Assembly: GCF_963678635.1 (NCBI RefSeq)
Contig: NC_087068.1
Coordinates: 30,134,318-30,198,317, forward strand
Direction: 5' to 3'
Length of the DNA stretch: 64,000 bases
DNA from: Symsagittifera roscoffensis
Lineage: Eukaryota; Xenacoelomorpha; Acoela; Convolutidae
Part shown: piece by piece, positions 57,490 to 64,000 of the stretch
Layout: every line of letters begins with the position of its first letter
Position numbering within the stretch: position 1 is the stretch's first letter
Notes under the pieces: model-generated
Seen by the model: the letters and a program-made list of their open reading frames with translations, nothing else
What the model was told of the DNA's origin: nothing
The model's database searches: none
Program-made: the position numbers and the translations under genes

Positions 57490-59853
57490 TTTTGTGACTT
57501 TTTCCGTCGCGCCCACTGCGAAATTTAAAAAAAATGTCCCTGAAAATTGACATGCGAACTAATTAGGCCATGGCAAACAACATTTTTTGTTCATATTTAT
57601 ATTGTAAAACCACTCGCTGCACAAAACTGATGCTCCCGTCGGTGTGGGAAAACGAATAATAAAGTCGCTTTGAGATAAAAATTGCAAAGAATAATAGTTT
57701 TTCAGATTCGTTTTAAAACAAACATTTTTGCGCAATTCTTAAGCCGTATTAAACTGGCACCTACTCATTAAAAGCTCGCTTTACCAAAAAAAACTTTAAA
57801 AAAATTTTCGTACTGTAAAAACTTTTGTTGTATTTTCTTGATTAAACGAGTTCCATTGCAAGTGAAAAGAATGTTTATCAAACAAACTTTTATGATTGAT
57901 TTGTTCAAAAACGACCAACTTAATCCTCTTGGAAAATTTTATCACCAACAAAACCAACATCCTAAAACGAAACCAACTTTAGGAAAATTTTATCCTAAAA
58001 CGAAACCAACAAAAAATTTCTACGTCAGAGTATGTCTGCGTTTCGACGTTTATATCGGCTTTAGTATACAATGTTTAGCTTGGTTCTCCTTATTATTACG
58101 TCCTGAAAAATAATGAGAAATCAATCAAAGTTGTTTGTGAGACAAATAGAAACTGGAAAATAGACAAAATTTTTCAGAAAAATTAATCAAATGATTTTGA
58201 TATCTTTACAATCGCCATTGACATCATGTCCCAATCATTCTAGTATAATTTACCACATAAGACGCTGAAATTGACATTGTACTCTAGCAGCTTTAACGGT
58301 CTGTCGGCTTCTATTCGCGTCCTAGGCCCGTAGAATAAGCCGTTCCAGTGTACCAGTCCAAACGCATCGGTTTTCATTCATCTCGTGGAAAAAAAACTGG
58401 CAACTTACAATTCATCTGCTCCCCTGAAAGCTTAAGGTCAAACAATTTTAACATGTTTTTAGTTTTATACCCTGCGCGTTTTCACTTCAGCAGTAGCGCA
58501 GCATGGAAGAGTAATTTTCCCCTCTTCAACTATTCGACCTCCTGACTACTCAGAGATCCCTCCTTTGGCAGCATTTTATGATATCCATGTTCATGCGATC
58601 ATCACTAAAATGTAAATTCCTTCCCAAAAACAGCCTTTTGGCCAATTTTGTTTATCAAGTTTGCCGGCAGCGTGAACAGTTTTACCAGAAATTGTCTTTG
58701 AGCAGTATTGGCAAAGCTCAAAAACTACTTTGGCCGATTTAGAAAAAAATTCGTCAATTCTGTCGAAAATTTTTTGAAAACCAATCATCTTCCTCCATCA
58801 GGAAACGATCAGGAAGATCGTTTCATCAACTTATTTTCAATGTTTTTGAGTTAAATAAAATCAAAATATTCATTATAACCCTGGTTTAGTTTACATAAAA
58901 CAATCATTGAGAGAAAAGACATCAGAAACAAAAATACAAATTTTTTTAAGGAATTTTTAACAATCGTCTTAAACTTGCACCAGAAAAAATTTTTGAATAG
59001 TTTTTCGCGATTTCGTGCCAGTCGAACCAAAGTCGTTTAGTCTAGATAAAACTGCTGAATCTCAGTTTTAGTTGCAAAGTTTGAGTCATCTCAAAGCAGG
59101 TGGGGAGGGGGGGGAGATTTTGCCCTACTGTTTTTGGATGAATTGAAAAGAGTGAGAGCGAGACTCTTATTTTCGGTTTTATATGGCTGAATTTATTTCA
59201 AATTTTTTGTGCGTTAACACAGGTATTGTTGTTTGTTATAAGCTAGAATGTAGTCCTTTGGCTCACATGCACAAGAAATTGCCTTTTTGCTACAAAAAAA
59301 ACACTGTGCACCTTCTGTATTTATGCTTAGCAACTGGTTGATCGTCTTTTGATTTACGGTCTTGTTACCAAAAAAGTTTTTGACCAATCAAACGCTCACT
59401 AAAATTGTTTTCTCAGAGACTGAGCTAAAACAGCTGTTTTGCTGTACGATTTCTACAAAAATCCCCCAGACCATTCAAATGAGAAAAAAATAGTCAACCA
59501 ACAATTGATTTTTACGCTCTGAAGTCAAGTTTCATTATTTTTTTTAGGATTATGTTTTATAATTTTTATGCACTTGTCCCCGCGCAGGGTTCACGATATT
59601 TTAACTTAAAATTTCGACGTTTTTACAAGCTTTAGGTTTTGTTACCACAAAAGTTTTGCCGTCACAATAATTGGAAGATCCGAGTGGTTAGGGCAGCTCC
59701 AATGTGGGATTTCTTTTGAGTTCAGTTTATCTGGTTTCTACAATTTTTCTTTGGTTTAAAACTGATTAGAAAATTAGATTCATTAGATTGTTTTGACAAG
59801 AGTTACCGCAGAAACAAAGCTGCTCCTTGCAAACTCATTAAGTGAAACGATCG
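57490..59853. repeat. tandem array unit D (2364 bp), last unit
   Basis: Standard unit with frames at 57838-58113 (+) and 58591-58788 (minus) and a lectin remnant at about 58,300-58,385. The splice donor of the two-exon frame is changed (AAGTCAAG). The array stops abruptly at GTGAAACGATCG (59853), exactly at the point where the other units join TTTTGTGAC. Confidence 0.93.
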
Positions 59854-62001
59854 ACAGTAAGTTTCCTGAATTCTTTATACAATGCTGCTGGAAAATAATA
59901 CCTTAATTGTCGTTTGCACTTTAGTTTATAATGATTATAAATAATATAAAATTTGAAAAAAGACACATATTAAATTTCTCATTTCAATTAAATTTCCCCC
60001 CAGCCACAAGTCCATGATGATAAAAAATTTTGTCTTTCAATTTTGGTATGAATAGAAAACACCACGCGTCAGACAGTGAACGGCGCGCGTTAATTTTTCG
60101 CTCATTTTTTTGCCAAAGTGGTTTTAATGTCAAAACAATTATCATATAGGAAAGATTGCGTTTCGATAAAACGGAACAAAGCTTAATTGAGGTTGAAGTC
60201 TAAAACATTTCTTTGTTGTATTAAGAAATTGAATACAGAGAGTTGCTTCTTAACTTAATATGAAAAAAGCACTTATCCGTTAACAAAAATTTTGTTTCTG
60301 CAAACAATAGCTTTTACAATTGATTGTTGGCTTAACGTACAAATTCTTGTAGACAAATACCCAAAAAATTTTGTTGAAGCCACAATACTAATGATTTGCA
60401 GTTATCAAAGCTTGGTAATAATCAAAGCTGAATTCATTCAAAGCTTAGTAATTACCGAAAGGAAAATGAGACTGAAAGAAGTAATTAGGATGCTTGAAAA
60501 CAATAAAAACATTGACTTGGTTTTTTTTGAAGAAAAAACCGTGAATTTAAGAAACTCAAAAAAAGAAGGTGTCTTTAGGACGATTAAGGCTCTTTGAGTC
60601 TCAAAAAGATTTTATGAATGGCACTTTTTGATAAAATCAACCAAATTTGAGAAAACTGGACCAATAGGTAAGCTTAATTCCGCTGAGAGCAAAATTTTGA
60701 TTTAGCTGTGAAATCCGAAAAAAAAAATTGAAACGAGAATTCAAAAATTTTAGCCTGAACCAAGTATAGGACTGTTCCTGAAAAAATTCAAATACCTTTA
60801 TACAGTCACGGGACACCTTTCAATTTTTCTTTTTCTTCTGTTTTTGTTTTTTTTCTCTGCAACTAATTTGGATACATGGTTCAAATTTTGACGAAAAAAG
60901 CAGAAAAAAGTATTTGAAAGGGCTTTACCGGGCCAAAATTTAAGAAATTGTTTTGAGGGCGTAAGTTAGCCAGCATAAGATAACTATTTTTAGAGATGTT
61001 CTCGCTGTGAAAACAACCAAACAAATACAATGAAGAAAATGAGTTTTTGGGCTCAATTTAATCCTTTTGAAGCTGATGAGCTTGACATACTCATAATGTT
61101 ACCTAAAAATGACAAATAACAGAACTAACAGTAACTAGGTCCAGCGTCCAGAAACGGTCATATCTGTTTTCACGACACATGCACTAAAAGTTCTTGGGAG
61201 CTTATATCACAAAATTGGTCAGGAGTTACAATTAACGCAACTTTTAATGAGACTCCTGTGCTTACACTGGAGCAGCAAATTTCCGAAACAATTGCTGGAA
61301 TTGTTTTTTTGTAGACCGAAATCGATCATCAGAGCGAAGTTATTCATAAAGTTTTAGCCGTTTTCTTACGCCGGATCTTGTACTTTGTTAATCCTGAGAT
61401 TTGTAATTTTTAGGTAACATAATGAGTGACGTGACTGTACCGCAAATCGTCAATTTGAAATAGAAAATTTTCAACAAAACTGATCAGTTACTTTCAGACA
61501 ACTCAATTAACCAAAAAAATAATGCTGCTCTCCTTTTGTTTCTAAAGGTCAAACAAACAATGTCTGGCTTGGACCCTACTCGACGTAGAACGGCTTGGTT
61601 AATTTTTGATCTTGCTGTTCAATTTGATCAATTGACATTCTTAATAAGTATTCAATTTGTTTTTTTTTTGATGGTATGAAAGTGAAACTGACACTGACAT
61701 TATACAAAAAATGTTTCGGATTATTCAATTTTGATAATTTTGATATATACTTTCGAGAAGATTTTGAGAAGATTACATACACATGGTTTCATTTTTTCGA
61801 AAATGAACACCGAACTGCTTCTTATAAATAATAATGTTGTGTTTTTTTTTCATTCACTCCAAGTTTTGTTCCACAAGGATCTTGAAAACAATTTTTACTT
61901 AAGTTAATATGTCCAGATGAACCATAAATAGCCAAAACAAATTATCATTTTTCATTTTTCAGTGATAATTTGTGACAGCAGTTACTATTGACAAGCTGTT
62001 T
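59854..62001. other. unrecognised AT-rich DNA with one long frame
   Basis: The frame 60292-60597 (101 codons, TTG start, Ile/Leu-rich first half, Lys/Glu-rich end) follows an acceptor-like TTTGTTTCTGCAAACAATAG and could be an exon, but nothing identifies it. No repeat or RNA gene is seen elsewhere in the stretch. Confidence 0.3.
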
Positions 62002-62379
62002 TGGAACCAGATCTAAACTAGTATTTACCATTGGTTATTATTATGATATTTTATCTCTATAAAATATTAAATACTATCCAATCAAACTCCATCAAACTAG
62101 CAACCCACTTATTTGCAAGTGTTAAAACTACTTGTAGTTTCAACACCAGAACAATTTGAATTAAACTTAGAATACAGTTGTTCTCATTCTGGAACTAACT
62201 CGCGTAAACCGGTGTACACTAGATCTATTGAGACTAGGAGATGTAAGAGTAAGATTAATATTGGTATTAGACTAAGAAGTTGCACAAACCTATCCGGCCG
62301 AAAATAAGATAGCGTGACGAGCAGACTGTGTATCTTATCTGAAATTACTCTATGAGTATAACCAAAAGGATATAACTCA
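62002..62379 (+). repeat. 5' LTR of the second element
   Basis: TGGAACCAG...TAACTCA, 378 bp. The stem-loop is at 62119-62146 with one stem mismatch, and the TATA box is retained. Confidence 0.9.
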
Positions 62380-62381
62380 TC

Positions 62382-62398
62382 TGGTACGACCAAAAGTC
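62382..62398 (+). promoter_or_regulatory. primer-binding site, second element
   Basis: TGGTACGACC begins 2 bases after the LTR, as in the first copy. Confidence 0.5.
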
Positions 62399-62494
62399 TC
62401 AAACAGACCTTAACTAACCTAGACTTAGACAAAAATTAGACTAGAATTAGACAAATACAACATTTCAAAACTTTTATTTGACAAAAACTTAGAT

Positions 62495-62701
62495 ATGTCT
62501 CTACGCCTCAATAGATCAGACCCAATATTCCGAACAATACGAGAACTACTCGGTATTGGAAGAAGAGGTCGAACAAGAGACGACATACGACTAGGAAATA
62601 ATCTACCAATCGATTTCATGATTGTACGACAAAAACGAGATCAAAGTTTTGTATTTAGGATACTACCAGCAGTAAATTTAAATTTTCATTTACTGACATA
62701 A
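62495..62701 (+). CDS. leader frame, second element
   Basis: A 68-codon frame MSLRLNRSDP... to TAA, collinear with 3373-3579 and without indels. It shares the arginine-rich centre and the RILPAVNLNF end. Function unknown. Confidence 0.45.
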   Translation: MSLRLNRSDPIFRTIRELLGIGRRGRTRDDIRLGNNLPIDFMIVRQKRDQSFVFRILPAVNLNFHLLT

Positions 62702-62886
62702 AATTTCGAAGAACTATCTTCAATAACCTTTCATGGCGCTAAAATCAATAACTATACAATAACGATTGATAACAACAACACTTGTCGTTTTCCTTAAATC
62801 AGCTGTAAATTAATTAACAACTTGAAAAAATATTTATTGAATAAAGAAAATACAAAAATTAGTTAGTTTGAATCATACATCGTTAG

Positions 62887-62895
62887 TATATATAA
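62887..62895 (+). promoter_or_regulatory. internal TATA-like box, second element
   Basis: TATATATAA occurs in the same conserved context as 3762-3770. Confidence 0.3.
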
Positions 62896-63585
62896 GTCAT
62901 CTCCTCATCCCAGCTTCATCATCTCAAACATAACAGCAAATCTCAAAACTAACAATCATCAAAACTAAAATTGAACCTTTTTAACAAAAACCCTTATTGA
63001 TAAAATATCAAAGCTTATTCTTGTTTTCACTTAAGTAATTTCATTTTAAATAACAGATCATTAAGGCTTCCCTTGGATCAAATAGAACAATTTTGTTCTC
63101 CCCCTCCCAATTTACACAAACGTCGATTCACTACCCAACCCTTATCAATGACCCAGAATTAACAGAAATTTTTTAAACAGCTAACTATTTTAATTAGAAT
63201 AAACAGTGAAGAACTTCGGTTACTCATCCTTGACTGATCTCCCTCCTCTTAGATGACCCAGGCTAAAATACTTAAACTTAATAAGTCATAAAATAGTATC
63301 TACCGACCTACTTGTGTTCTAATTATACCTGAACCTTGTGGATCGATTTACTATTCTCCAACCCTTGATCACAAATCACAACCCCTAAGTAAGATTATGT
63401 CAGTCTATCTTAACTTAGAAATATTCCCGAGAAAGTAAAAATTATTCTCAGGAATTGATATACGCTTTTCTCTCCAACCCAATAAAGACGACCCAAGTTA
63501 AGCTAACCCCAAAGAATCGTAAGAACTAACAGTTTAATACATTAAAATAACTAATCCAAATTTTGCACCCATCATCCTAAACCTT

Positions 63586-64000
63586 ATGTCAAGAGACGAT
63601 TTAGGAAACAAACAAACAAATATCATACACAACTGTTTAACTAACGACGAAAGATACGACCTCGTAATCACACCACACAGACAAACAATAGGATACATAA
63701 GAACAAAAAGACAAACACTAAGAAAGAAAATTATTAACAAACAAAAACAAATTATTAGGAAAAGATTTTCAAAACGAAGAAACGCAGTCTCAGAATCAGA
63801 AACAACCGCAATACAAGAACTTCACAATTTAAAAGACTCAATAAACAGAAACCATCAAATATATTTTACTGACTCAGAAATCACGTCATCAGCCTCAATA
63901 AAAGGGAAACGAAGAATAAAAAATTGCTACACAAACAAACCAATACGTTTGTACAATTGGAATCAACCGTTAAGACACATTGAAAATTATACGTTAACAG
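63586..64000 (+). CDS. gag: gag, amino-terminal part, open to the window edge
   Basis: From ATG 63586 (MSRDDLGNKQTN) the frame is open for 138 codons and leaves the window without a stop. The first copy has the same start at 4545 but stops after 51 codons. The segment is Lys/Arg-rich in the middle (IIRKRFSKRRNAV) and ends NWNQPLRHIENYTLT, which would lead into the block corresponding to 4985-5350. This basic amino-terminal region would be the matrix-like part of Gag. Because the frame is intact here, this copy may be younger or still coding-competent upstream of the edge. Confidence 0.65.
   Translation, partial: MSRDDLGNKQTNIIHNCLTNDERYDLVITPHRQTIGYIRTKRQTLRKKIINKQKQIIRKRFSKRRNAVSESETTAIQELHNLKDSINRNHQIYFTDSEITSSASIKGKRRIKNCYTNKPIRLYNWNQPLRHIENYTLT

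Larger units (their letters stand above)
62002..64000 (+). mobile_element. second copy of the gypsy-type element, 5' end
   Basis: It begins with an LTR matching 2876-3254, a TGG primer-binding site, the leader frame, the internal TATA-like box and the start of gag, collinear with 2876-4980. The element continues beyond the window, so its other end and target duplication cannot be checked. Confidence 0.9.

Noticed and set aside
48640-59853. Array considered as rDNA, histone cluster or CRISPR-like
   Set aside because: No rRNA, histone or repeat-spacer signature. The 2.37-kb units have no short regularly spaced repeats.
61576-61782. Minus-strand 68-codon frame
   Set aside because: Composition typical of random AT-rich DNA, with no splice or family support.

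Overview
This is a eukaryotic, AT-rich, repeat-dominated window, almost certainly from an invertebrate animal. The reasons are a BEL/Pao retrotransposon (a metazoan-restricted class), a C-type lectin domain exon with canonical splice signals, EGF-like exon ends, short GT-AG introns and a hAT-type MITE. No bacterial-style operon, rRNA gene, confident tRNA gene or CRISPR array is visible. I cannot place the phylum.

Layout. 1-2,871: AT-rich DNA holding a two-copy 719-bp direct repeat and many small hairpin motifs. 2,872-25,911: one very long Ty3/gypsy-type LTR retrotransposon on the + strand, with a perfect 4-bp target-site duplication (CCTA), TG...CA LTRs of about 378 bp, and decayed gag, protease, reverse transcriptase, RNase H and integrase, followed by an env-like/accessory module. 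It is long (23 kb) partly because a 1.7-kb segment carrying the protease is repeated in tandem (three protease copies) and a 0.6-kb gag segment is doubled. 25,912-35,340: host-like DNA with broken or partial exons (EGF-like ends, a coiled-coil frame, a C-type lectin exon with a frameshift), local duplications and a 200-N assembly gap. 35,340-36,019 and 45,074-45,270: two halves of one repeat unit, split by a BEL/Pao element (36,020-45,069) that itself has a tandem duplication of gag-protease-RT and an inverted gag fragment next to its 5' LTR remnant. 45,640-59,853: a tandem array, diverged on the left (with a 267-bp palindrome and a 302-bp hAT MITE) and very homogeneous on the right (about 2.37-kb units). 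Each right-hand unit carries a decayed C-type lectin exon on the minus strand. 59,854-62,001: unrecognised DNA. 62,002-64,000: the 5' end of a second, better preserved copy of the first LTR element, running off the window with an open Gag frame.

How it fits together. Nothing here forms a working pathway. The window is a record of retroelement insertion and local segmental duplication at what looks like a minus-strand C-type lectin/EGF-type gene neighbourhood. The two gypsy-family copies allow comparison of what the element conserves: an LTR hairpin, a 68-codon leader frame and a second TATA-like box upstream of gag. The duplicated array units act as pre-insertion references for the BEL element.
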